Part shown: piece by piece, positions 33,861-41,063 of the stretch
Position numbering within the stretch: the first letter of the stretch is position 1
How the letters are laid out: every line of letters starts with the position of its first letter
Made by a program: the position numbers and the translations under genes
Assembly: GCF_009687885.1 (NCBI RefSeq)
Contig: NZ_BLAF01000033.1
Span: forward strand, 18,833-65,140
Direction of reading: 5' to 3'
Length of the DNA: 46,308 bases
From: Acrocarpospora pleiomorpha
GTDB lineage: Bacteria > Actinomycetota > Actinomycetes > Streptosporangiales > Streptosporangiaceae
The notes under the pieces: generated by a model
What the model saw: the letters and a program-made list of their open reading frames with translations, nothing else
What the model was told of the DNA's origin: nothing
Databases searched by the model: none

Positions 33861-33876
33861 TTGAATCGTGATTCAA
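33861..33876. promoter_or_regulatory. Palindromic operator TTGAATC-GT-GATTCAA
   Basis: A perfect 7-bp inverted repeat lies 26 bases upstream of the amine oxidase start and 71 bases before the divergent TetR gene. Its position suits a TetR-type operator controlling one or both directions. Confidence 0.65.
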
Positions 33877-33946
33877 ATGCCCATCGAGTTCCTACGTCAA
33901 GACCTGCGAGACTAGTTGTGAGATCGTTCAGACGGGGACGGGTGTC

Positions 33947-34612
33947 ATGACTCAGCGCAAGAGCAAGGCAGATCGGCGGATCGAGCTGATCGACGCGGCG
34001 CGGCGCGCGATGATCCAGCACGGCGCGGAAGGCGTGCATCTGAACCAGATCGCAGAGGAGGCAGGGCTCACCTCGGGCGCCGTCCTCTACCACTATCCCG
34101 ACCTGCGCGACCTGCTCATCGAGGCGCACCACGCGGGCATGGAGCGCTTCTACGAGCAGCGGATCAAGAAGATCAGCGGCATCGCCGACCCGGCCCAGAA
34201 ACTCATGGTCACGATCCGCTCCGGCCTCCCCCAGGGCCCCGACGACGCGGGCGTTCGCCTGCTCTGCGAACTCGGCGGCGCCGCCGGCCGCAACCGGGTG
34301 TACGGCACGCTCCTCACCACCCTCTACGACCGCCAGGTCTCCATGTACCAGACCATCCTGGAGGTCGGCGCCGCCCAGAACGTCTTCACCCTCGCCCAGG
34401 ACTCCGAGACCATCGGCCGCAACCTGGTCGCCCTCGAAGACGCGTACGGCTACCGCATCGTGGCCAGGCACCACACGATCGGCGCGGACGAAGCCGCGGA
34501 GCTCATCCTCGACTACGCCCGCCTGGCCACCGGCCACCCGCTCAAGGCGAGCATCCCGCACCGCACCACAGCGACCCGCAGGCCGTCCGTGCCACGCACC
34601 CAGAGCGCCTGA
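33947..34612 (+). CDS. TetR-family regulator of the polyamine genes (BetI/AcrR type)
   Basis: A 221-residue regulator. Helix-turn-helix at about 10-58 (RIELIDAARRAMIQHGAEGVHLNQIAEEAGLTSGAVLYHYPDLRDLLIEA), then a helical ligand domain of the BetI-like C-terminal type (GVRLLCELGGAAGRNRVYGTLLTTLYDRQVSMYQTIL). Divergent from the amine oxidase operon and convergent with potA, only three bases between stops. It probably binds the TTGAATC palindrome and senses a polyamine or its oxidation product. The start ATG has GGGGACGGGT upstream. Confidence 0.82.
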   Translation: MTQRKSKADRRIELIDAARRAMIQHGAEGVHLNQIAEEAGLTSGAVLYHYPDLRDLLIEAHHAGMERFYEQRIKKISGIADPAQKLMVTIRSGLPQGPDDAGVRLLCELGGAAGRNRVYGTLLTTLYDRQVSMYQTILEVGAAQNVFTLAQDSETIGRNLVALEDAYGYRIVARHHTIGADEAAELILDYARLATGHPLKASIPHRTTATRRPSVPRTQSA

Positions 34613-34615
34613 CCG

Positions 34616-35650
34616 CTACGCGGGCACGAGCACGGCGTCGTCCGGGTTCCAGAACAGCCCGACCGTCGCGCCCGGAGCGATCCGGGCCGAGCCCTGCGTG
34701 GCCACCAGCACCTTCCGGTCATGCCCTGGCACGTCCACCGCGATGTGCGAGATACCGCCGAAGAAGCTCACGTCGACCACGGTTCCGTCGGCGGCGCCGC
34801 GTCCGGGGTCGCCGAGCCGGACCCGCTCGGGGCGCACGGCCAGGACCGCGATCCCGTTGGGCAGGTCGGTCTTGCAGGGCAGCGGGCCGAGGCCAGGGAC
34901 TTCGAAGCCGTTGTTGGTGACCGTACCGGTGAAGAGGTTGTTGGCGCCGATGAAGTCGGCGACGAACCGGGTGCGCGGCCGGTCGTAGAGGGCGATGGGG
35001 GCGTCGACCTGCTCGATCAGGCCGTTGTCCATGACGGCGATGCGGTCGGCGAGGGACATCGCCTCCTCCTGGTCGTGGGTGACGACCACGAAGGTGATGC
35101 CGACCTCGTGCTGCAGCCGCTTGAGCTCCAGCTGCATCTCCGCGCGGACCTTCTTGTCCAGCGCGGACAGCGGCTCGTCCAGCAGCAGCATGCGGGGGCG
35201 CTTGACGATCGCCCTGGCCAGCGCGACCCGCTGCTGCTGGCCGCCGGACAGCTGCGCGGGCCGCCGCCCGGCCATCGTGTCCAGGCCGACCTTCTCCAGC
35301 ACCTCGCCGACCCTGGTCTTGATCTCGGCGCGGGGCAGGCCCTCGCGCTCCAGGCCGTACGCGACGTTCTTGGCGACGGTCATGTGCGGGAACAGGGCGT
35401 AGGACTGGAACATCAGGTTGACCGGCCGCCGGTGCGGCGGCTGGCGCAGCAGGTCGGCGCCGTCGAGGCGGACGTCGCCGCGGTCCGGCCACTCGAAGCC
35501 GGCCAGGATGCGCAGCAGCGTGGTCTTGCCGCACCCCGACGGCCCGAGCAGGGCGAAGAACTCCCCCGCCCGGATGTCGAGCGTGACATCGGAAAGAGCG
35601 ACGACGTCCCCGAACTTCCGGGACACTCCCTCGATGGAAAGCAGCGTCAT
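34616..35650 (-). CDS. potA: Polyamine ABC transporter ATPase PotA
   Basis: A 344-residue ABC ATPase. Walker A LLGPSGCGKTT is near residue 36, followed by Q-loop FQSYALFPHMTV, signature LSGGQQQRVALARAI, Walker B MLLLDEPLSALD and H-loop VVTHDQEEAM. A C-terminal TOBE/regulatory region (NGFEVPGLGPLPC, VLAVRPERVRLG) is typical of PotA/spermidine and putrescine importers. The ATG overlaps potC's TGA (ATGA). It is the last gene of potBCA. Confidence 0.9.
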   Translation of the reverse strand: MTLLSIEGVSRKFGDVVALSDVTLDIRAGEFFALLGPSGCGKTTLLRILAGFEWPDRGDVRLDGADLLRQPPHRRPVNLMFQSYALFPHMTVAKNVAYGLEREGLPRAEIKTRVGEVLEKVGLDTMAGRRPAQLSGGQQQRVALARAIVKRPRMLLLDEPLSALDKKVRAEMQLELKRLQHEVGITFVVVTHDQEEAMSLADRIAVMDNGLIEQVDAPIALYDRPRTRFVADFIGANNLFTGTVTNNGFEVPGLGPLPCKTDLPNGIAVLAVRPERVRLGDPGRGAADGTVVDVSFFGGISHIAVDVPGHDRKVLVATQGSARIAPGATVGLFWNPDDAVLVPA

Positions 35651-36423
35651 TTGAAGGACTCCGTGAGTCGGGTCATCCGCTGGACGGCGATCACGGCGGT
35701 GAAGCTGACCACCAGCAGGATCGTCGCCAGGGCGTTGATGTCGGGGGTCACGCCGAAGCGGATCATGGAGTAGATCACGATCGGCAGCGTCGGTTCGGTC
35801 GGCTCGGCGGTGAAGTACGCGAGCACGAACTCGTCGAGGGAGAAGGTGAAGGCCAGCAGCGCCCCGGCGGCCACGCCCGGCATCAGGCCGGGGAGCGTGA
35901 TCCGCAGGAACGTGGGGATCGGGCCGGCGCCCAGGTCACGGGAGGCCTCTTCGAGGGACATGTCCATGGAAGCCAGGCGGACCCGGACGACGACGGCGAC
36001 CAGCGGGATGCCGAACGTCAGGTGGGCCAGCAGGATCGAGTGCAGGCCGAGGGTGAACTGCACGGTGGAGTAGAAGATGATCAATCCGACCGCGAGCATG
36101 AGCTCCGGCAGGATGGCCGGGAGGGTGGCCAGCGCGTCCAGGATCCTGGACCGGGTGTAGCGGGCCAGGCCGACCGCGAGCATGGTGCCCACGACCGTGG
36201 CGATCACGGTCGTGCCCACGGCGACGATCAGGGTGTTGACCAGGCCGTGCAGCACGTTGTCGTTCTCGGCCAGCGCGCCGTACCACTTCAGGCTGAAGCC
36301 GTGGAAGCCGAACGGCGAGTCGCTGGAGTTGAACGACATCACCACCATGACCACGATCGGCGTGTAGAAGAACACGTACGTCAGCCAGAGCGGCACGTAG
36401 ATGCCCAGGTTCCGCCTACGCAT
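35647..36423 (-). CDS. potC: Polyamine ABC transporter permease PotC
   Basis: A 258-residue permease with about six membrane segments (YVPLWLTYVFFYTPIVVMVVMSF, TLIVAVGTTVIATVVGTMLAVGLA, ATLPAILPELMLAVGLIIFYS) and EAA loop MDMSLEEASRDLGAGPIPTFLRITLPGL. It pairs with PotB. The ATG at 36423 overlaps the end of potB by 8 bases, and it overlaps potA by 4. The longer open frame lies inside potB and is not used. Confidence 0.9.
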   Translation of the reverse strand: MRRRNLGIYVPLWLTYVFFYTPIVVMVVMSFNSSDSPFGFHGFSLKWYGALAENDNVLHGLVNTLIVAVGTTVIATVVGTMLAVGLARYTRSRILDALATLPAILPELMLAVGLIIFYSTVQFTLGLHSILLAHLTFGIPLVAVVVRVRLASMDMSLEEASRDLGAGPIPTFLRITLPGLMPGVAAGALLAFTFSLDEFVLAYFTAEPTEPTLPIVIYSMIRFGVTPDINALATILLVVSFTAVIAVQRMTRLTESFK

Positions 36424-37309
36424 TGCGCATCCTCCTGGAGGCCACGGCCTGGGCGATGAGCAGCACGAACGTGAAAACAATCATGACCAGGGCCAGGGTC
36501 GCGCCGAACGGCCAGTCGCGGGCCTTCAGGAACTGGTCCCTGATCATGTTGCCCACCATGATCGCCTTTCCGCCGCCGAGCAGTTCTGGCACCACGTAGT
36601 TGCCGAAACTCGGCACGAACACCAGCACCGCGCCAATCAGCGCGCTGGGCAGCGTCAGCGGCAGCGTCACGCTGAGGAACGTGCGGAACGGGCTCGCGCC
36701 CAGGTTGGCGGACGCCTCACGCAGCCGGGGGTCGATCTTCTCCACAGCCGAGTAAATCGGCAGAATCATGAGCGAAAGGTAGCCGTAGACGAGGCCGAGC
36801 ACGATCGTGCCCTCGTTGTAGAGGAGCGCCAGCGGCTCGTCGACGAGACCGAGCCCGGTGAGCGCGTCGTTGACCAGGCCGGGCCCGGACAGCAGCACGA
36901 TCCAGGCGTAGACGCGGATCAGGAAGTTCGTCCAGAACGGCAGCATGATCGCCAGCAGGGCGATGGTCTTCCAGCGTGGCGGCAGCTGCGCGATCGCGTA
37001 GGCGGTCGGGTAGCCGATCAGCAGCGCGATCAGGGTGACCAGACCGGCGATGACCAGGGAGTCGCCGATCACGCCCAGGTAGAGGGGGTCGTTGAGGCGG
37101 GCGAAGTTCTCCAGGGTGAACTCGTAGACGACCCCGCCGAAGCGTCCTCGTGGGAAGAACATGTAGGTCAGCATCAAGATCATGGGCACGATGGCCAGCA
37201 CGATCAGGGCGGTCAGTCCAGGTGCCAGGAAGAACACCGCCGCGGCGGCCCTTCCCCAGCCTAGCGGCCTCCGGGAAGTCTCCGAAGCCTTCGTGAGATT
37301 TCCGGACAA
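36416..37309 (-). CDS. potB: Polyamine ABC transporter permease PotB
   Basis: A 297-residue permease with segments AAAVFFLAPGLTALIVLAIVPM, LVIAGLVTLIALLIGYPTAYAIA, MLPFWTNFLIRVYAWIVLL, and EAA loop VEKIDPRLREASANLGASPFRTFLSVTLPL. FWTNFLIRVYAW is characteristic of the PotB/H group. The TTG start at 37309 has AAGGGAG eight bases upstream. It is the first gene of potBCA; the binding protein PotD, usually next to it, is absent on either side. Confidence 0.9.
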   Translation of the reverse strand: MSGNLTKASETSRRPLGWGRAAAAVFFLAPGLTALIVLAIVPMILMLTYMFFPRGRFGGVVYEFTLENFARLNDPLYLGVIGDSLVIAGLVTLIALLIGYPTAYAIAQLPPRWKTIALLAIMLPFWTNFLIRVYAWIVLLSGPGLVNDALTGLGLVDEPLALLYNEGTIVLGLVYGYLSLMILPIYSAVEKIDPRLREASANLGASPFRTFLSVTLPLTLPSALIGAVLVFVPSFGNYVVPELLGGGKAIMVGNMIRDQFLKARDWPFGATLALVMIVFTFVLLIAQAVASRRMRNA

Positions 37310-37430
37310 GCGGCGCTCCCTTCCTGATGATTCGCGAGTGTTGCAGGAGAACTCAACTTAGACAAGACTTTGCTGAGCACGGTGAGCTTTACATTTGTGT
37401 TTCTTGTTGAAGCGACGTTCAGGAGTAGGC

Positions 37431-38504
37431 GTGGACACTCCACGGTGGCGGCTGTCGGCGACGGCCACCCTGATCCCGGGGCTCCCGATCGAACCGGGCC
37501 TGTCGGAGACGCTCCTGCGCACGCTTGCGGATCCACCGGATCCTTTCGTCGTACGGAGCATGCGTCCCCTTCCGCCCATCCCGGCCGGAGAACGGGTGAT
37601 TCCGGCCGACCAGACCAACCACTCGGTGATCGTAGGTGAAACCGTAGTGGTTAAGTGGTTTGCGAGGCCTTCTGGTGATTCGCCCGCGCCTGAGTTGTTC
37701 GCGCATCTGGCGGAGGTGGGGTTCCGGGCGATCGCGGAGCCGTATGCGGCGGTGTTCTGCCGGGATGAGTTGCTGGCGCTGGTGACCGCGTACCTGCCTG
37801 AGGCCAGGGATGGCTGGGAATGGTGCGTTGACGAAGCCGTTTCTGGGGGTACAGAGTTCGCTGGCGAGTTGGGGCGGATGGCGGCGGAGTTGCATGTGGC
37901 GCTGGCGACGCCGTCGAGTGTGTTGCCGGATCCTGTGCGGGTGGTGGAGGCGTCGTGGGCTGGGCGGGCGTTCGAGGCGCTGAGTGAGGCGCTTCGGGTG
38001 ACCGAGGACGCGGAGGATTCGGCGTGGCTGAGCGCCCATGAAGGGGATCTTCGGCGGGAGTTGGCGCCGCTCGGAGTGGCTGGGGATACGCCGGTGCTGC
38101 GGATTCATGGGGATCTGCATGTGGGGCAGGTGCTTCAGTGGCGGGACGGGTTGGCGATCGTAGATTTCGATGGGAATCCGACGGTTTCGGGGGCTTCGCC
38201 ATACCAGCCGGCGGCGCGGGATCTGGCTCAGCTGACGACCAGCCTTGAACATGTGGCCCAGGTGGCCGTGAAGCGGCGCGGGGCTGATCCCCAGGCGATG
38301 GCCGCGTGGGCCTGGATGACCCGCGAAACCCTCGAAACCGCCTATGTCACGACATTGGCGGAGGCTGGACAGTCAGAACTGCTGGATCGCTCGCTGCTGC
38401 GCCCCTTCGAGATCGAACAGGAATGCCGCGAACTCCTCTACGCCGCCCACCACCTCCCCCGCTGGCGCTACGCCCCCATGGGCGTCCTCCGCACCTGGTT
38501 CTAG
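37431..38504 (+). CDS. Glucosamine kinase-like protein (maltokinase/APH fold)
   Basis: A 357-residue sugar kinase with the aminoglycoside-phosphotransferase/maltokinase fold. The N-terminal lobe has NHSVIVGETVVVKWF (ATP lysine). The catalytic segment is RIHGDLHVGQVLQW with Asp228 as base, and the metal-binding DFDG is in LAIVDFDGNP. From memory it resembles the actinobacterial glucosamine kinases described for Streptacidiphilus (SjGlcNK), which make glucosamine 6-phosphate and are often found beside an SIS-domain gene, as here. GTG at 37431 has GGAG upstream. The first two thirds use many G- and T-ending codons, the last 250 bases almost only C-ending ones. Maltokinase is the alternative, but no trehalose or glycogen genes are near. 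Confidence 0.72.
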   Translation: MDTPRWRLSATATLIPGLPIEPGLSETLLRTLADPPDPFVVRSMRPLPPIPAGERVIPADQTNHSVIVGETVVVKWFARPSGDSPAPELFAHLAEVGFRAIAEPYAAVFCRDELLALVTAYLPEARDGWEWCVDEAVSGGTEFAGELGRMAAELHVALATPSSVLPDPVRVVEASWAGRAFEALSEALRVTEDAEDSAWLSAHEGDLRRELAPLGVAGDTPVLRIHGDLHVGQVLQWRDGLAIVDFDGNPTVSGASPYQPAARDLAQLTTSLEHVAQVAVKRRGADPQAMAAWAWMTRETLETAYVTTLAEAGQSELLDRSLLRPFEIEQECRELLYAAHHLPRWRYAPMGVLRTWF

Positions 38505-38521
38505 ATCTCGAAAGGCTCTTG

Positions 38522-39478
38522 ATGGACGCCGCGTTGTATTTGGCTGATTTGGAAGCGAAGCCTGAGGCTCTGGCCGGGCTCGCCGATGCGTGGGAAGCCG
38601 GTGATCTCCTGGGCGGAGTGCCGTTGGATGTGCGGCGGGTTGTCTTCTTGGGGATGGGGAGTTCCCGATACGCGGCGGGGGTGGCGGCGCTGCGGTTGCG
38701 GGCGGCGGGGGTTGACGCGGTGGCGGAGTATGCCTCGGCGGCTGGGGGGTATCCGGCTGATGCGTCGACCTTGGTTGTGGCGATTTCGGCGTCTGGGGGG
38801 AGCCGGGAGACGCTGGACGCGGTGGCGCGGTATCGGGGGCGGTCGCGGGTGGTCGCGGTGACCAACCAGGTTGAATCGGCGGTCGGCGAGGGCGCGGATG
38901 TGGTGGTGCCGATGTTGGCCGGGGCGGAGAACGGCGGCGTCGCTTGCCGGACATTTCAGCACACGCTGGTTTTGCTGCTGGGGCTTGTTGATCGGCTGAC
39001 GGGGGCGGGTGGCGATATTTCGGGACTTGTGCGGCGGACGGCGGAGGCCAGTGCTGATCTGCTCGATCGGCGGGGAGTGTGGCTGGATCAGGCGATCTCG
39101 TTGCTGGACGGGCCGCATGGCGTGTACACGATCGCGCCCGCCGAGCGATTGTCCTCCGCACAGCAGTCAGCGCTGATGTTCCGGGAAGGCCCGCGGCGTC
39201 AGGCCGATGCCTGCGAGACCGGCGACTGGTCGCATGTGGACGTCTACCTCACCAAGACCTACGACTATCGCGCCCTGTTCTTCCCCGGATCTCGCTACGA
39301 CGACCAGGCGATGGAGTGGATTCGCCAGCGCGATTCGACGGTCCTGACGGTGGGCGGCGAACTCCCCGGGCAGAAGGCGTCGATCCGCTACCGCCACGAC
39401 GACGACCCCGACGTGGCCCTGCTCACCGAAACCCTGGTCGCCGAACTGATCGCCGCATCGCTCTGGCAAAGACACTGA
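38522..39478 (+). CDS. SIS-domain sugar isomerase/deaminase (GlmS isomerase-like)
   Basis: A 318-residue protein with two SIS phosphosugar-binding domains. The first has VVFLGMGSSRYAAGVAALRL, AISASGGSRETLDAV and VAVTNQVESAVGEGADVVVPMLAG (about 40-140). The second begins near GVYTIAPAERLSSAQQSALMFREGPRRQADACETGDWSH. This matches the isomerase half of GlmS without a glutaminase domain, so it probably converts glucosamine 6-phosphate to fructose 6-phosphate and ammonia or a related phosphosugar. It follows the kinase by 17 bases with GAAAGG before the ATG. It shows the same shift from G/T-ending to C-ending codons near 39150 as the kinase does. Confidence 0.82.
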   Translation: MDAALYLADLEAKPEALAGLADAWEAGDLLGGVPLDVRRVVFLGMGSSRYAAGVAALRLRAAGVDAVAEYASAAGGYPADASTLVVAISASGGSRETLDAVARYRGRSRVVAVTNQVESAVGEGADVVVPMLAGAENGGVACRTFQHTLVLLLGLVDRLTGAGGDISGLVRRTAEASADLLDRRGVWLDQAISLLDGPHGVYTIAPAERLSSAQQSALMFREGPRRQADACETGDWSHVDVYLTKTYDYRALFFPGSRYDDQAMEWIRQRDSTVLTVGGELPGQKASIRYRHDDDPDVALLTETLVAELIAASLWQRH

Positions 39479-39495
39479 GCCGGCCACGATCGGTT

Positions 39496-39520
39496 CATTG
39501 GATAGCATTGCTGTCCAATG
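39496..39520. promoter_or_regulatory. 25-bp palindrome before the MerR gene
   Basis: Arms CATTGGATAGCA and TGCTGTCCAATG are separated by one T, with a single mismatch pair. It ends 19 bases before the MerR ATG and begins 17 bases after the SIS stop. MerR regulators bind such long palindromes in their own promoters, so autoregulation is likely. Confidence 0.65.
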
Positions 39521-39539
39521 ACGAGGTACCCTCGTCCGT

Positions 39540-40172
39540 ATGCGGATCTCCCAGCTCAGCGCCGAATCCGGGGTGCCCATCCCGACCATCAAGTACTACC
39601 TGCGCGAAGGCCTCCTCCCCCAAGGCGAGCAAACCTCCGCCACCCGCGCCGAATACGGCCAGACCCACCTGCGCCGCCTGCGCCTGATCCGCGCCCTCCT
39701 GGAGGTCGGCCGCCTCCCCATCGCCGCCATCCGCGACGTGCTCGACGCCGTCGACGACGAGACCCTCGGCGTGCACAAGATGCTCGGCACCGCCCATTAC
39801 GCCCTCAGCCCCGGCGTCGAACCCCACGAGGACACCCCCGACTGGCAGGAAGCCCGCGAGATGGTCGACCAGCTCATCACCGACTTCGACTGGCAGATCG
39901 AACCCGAGGCCCCCGCCCGCGAAGAACTGGCGCAGACCATCGTCACCCTCCGCCATCTCGACGCCGAACCCACCCTCGCCGACCTCACTCCGTACGCCAC
40001 CGCCGCCCAAACCCTGGTCCAGACCCACGAAATGCACAAGATCCCCTTCGACGCCCCCCGCGAGATCACCGTGGAAGCCCACATCATCGGCACCGTCATG
40101 TACGGCCGGGTCCTGGACACCATCCGCCGCCTCGCCCAGGAATCCGAATCCGCCAGAATCCTCACGACCTAG
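39540..40172 (+). CDS. MerR-family transcriptional regulator
   Basis: A 210-residue regulator. An N-terminal MerR winged helix (MRISQLSAESGVPIPTIKYYLREGLLPQG, about 1-75) is followed by a helical dimerisation and effector region without Cys ligands, so a metal sensor is unlikely. The closest type I recall is the actinobacterial MerR group with a C-terminal helical domain of unknown ligand. The ribosome site is weak (GAGG 13 bases upstream), so leaderless or near-leaderless translation is possible. It lies downstream of the glucosamine kinase-SIS pair behind its own palindrome. A stem TAGAGC/GCTCTA (40170-40204) follows the stop. Confidence 0.85.
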   Translation: MRISQLSAESGVPIPTIKYYLREGLLPQGEQTSATRAEYGQTHLRRLRLIRALLEVGRLPIAAIRDVLDAVDDETLGVHKMLGTAHYALSPGVEPHEDTPDWQEAREMVDQLITDFDWQIEPEAPAREELAQTIVTLRHLDAEPTLADLTPYATAAQTLVQTHEMHKIPFDAPREITVEAHIIGTVMYGRVLDTIRRLAQESESARILTT

Positions 40173-40239
40173 AGCCATCGCGCCATGGCGTATATATCGC
40201 TCTAAGATTGGCTTCCGTCCAGCGGTCGAGGAGCATGCG

Positions 40240-41055
40240 TTGAGCGAATCGTACGAGCCGCCGCCGGGGCTCAACCCCGCTGTTCCCAGCGTCGCGCGGA
40301 TGTACGACTACTGGCTCGGCGGCAAGGACAACTTCAGCGCGGACCGTGAGGCGGCCGAGGAGGTCATCCGGCTGGTCCCCGGCGTACGCGAACTCGCTCG
40401 CGAGAACCGGGCATTCCTGCGCCGAGCCGTGGAACACCTGACCAAAATCGGGATACGCCAGTTCATCGACATCGGCGCCGGCCTGCCCACCCGGGAGAAC
40501 ACCCACGACGTGGCCCAACGCCTCGCCCCCGACGCCAGGGTCGTATATGTCGACAACGACCCGGTCGTCCTGGCCCACGCCCGCGCCCTCCTGGCCAACA
40601 ACTCGCGAACCATCGCCGTCGAAGGCGACCTCCGCGAGCCCAAATCCATCTTCGACCACCCCGAGCTGCTCGCCCATCTCGACCTCGAGCTCCCAACAGC
40701 CGTCCTGATGCTCTCCGTCCTGCACTTCATCACCGCCGACCGCGACGCCCTCGCGGTGGTCGCCCAGGTGCGGGACTCCCTCCCCACGGGCAGCCACATC
40801 GTGATCAGCCACATCTACGCAGGTGACATGCCCCCCGACGAACGCGCCGCAGGCCGCGCCATCTACGCCCGCACCTCCTCCGGCCCCGCCGCCGACCGCT
40901 CCCTCACCTGCCTCACCAACTTCTTCACCGGCACCACCCTGCTCGCCCCCGGCCTCGTCCCCGTCCACGACTGGCACCCCGACCACCCGGTTCCTCCGCG
41001 TATGGACACCGGCAAGCCCTATGTTCTCGGAGGCGTCGGCACGATCACCCGCTGA
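40240..41055 (+). CDS. SAM-dependent methyltransferase, DUF574 (Methyltransf_19)
   Basis: A 271-residue protein of the actinobacterial S-adenosyl-methyltransferase family DUF574. Family hallmarks are PSVARMYDYWLGGKDNFSADREAAEEV at the N-terminus, the SAM-binding FIDIGAGLPTRENTHDVAQ, VVYVDNDPVVLAHARALLA, and VLMLSVLHFI. The substrates of this abundant family are unknown. TTG at 40240 has GAGGAG upstream; the nearer ATG at 40235 is out of frame and closes at once. The stop lies 8 bases before the NACHT gene, whose ribosome site overlaps the stop, so the two are almost certainly co-transcribed. Confidence 0.9.
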   Translation: MSESYEPPPGLNPAVPSVARMYDYWLGGKDNFSADREAAEEVIRLVPGVRELARENRAFLRRAVEHLTKIGIRQFIDIGAGLPTRENTHDVAQRLAPDARVVYVDNDPVVLAHARALLANNSRTIAVEGDLREPKSIFDHPELLAHLDLELPTAVLMLSVLHFITADRDALAVVAQVRDSLPTGSHIVISHIYAGDMPPDERAAGRAIYARTSSGPAADRSLTCLTNFFTGTTLLAPGLVPVHDWHPDHPVPPRMDTGKPYVLGGVGTITR

Positions 41056-41063
41056 GGAGTTCC

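Noticed and set aside
32468..34561. 697-codon frame extending the amine oxidase upstream
   Set aside because: The upstream 240 codons run antisense through the TetR gene and the palindrome. The GTG at 33835 with a ribosome site matches the family start.
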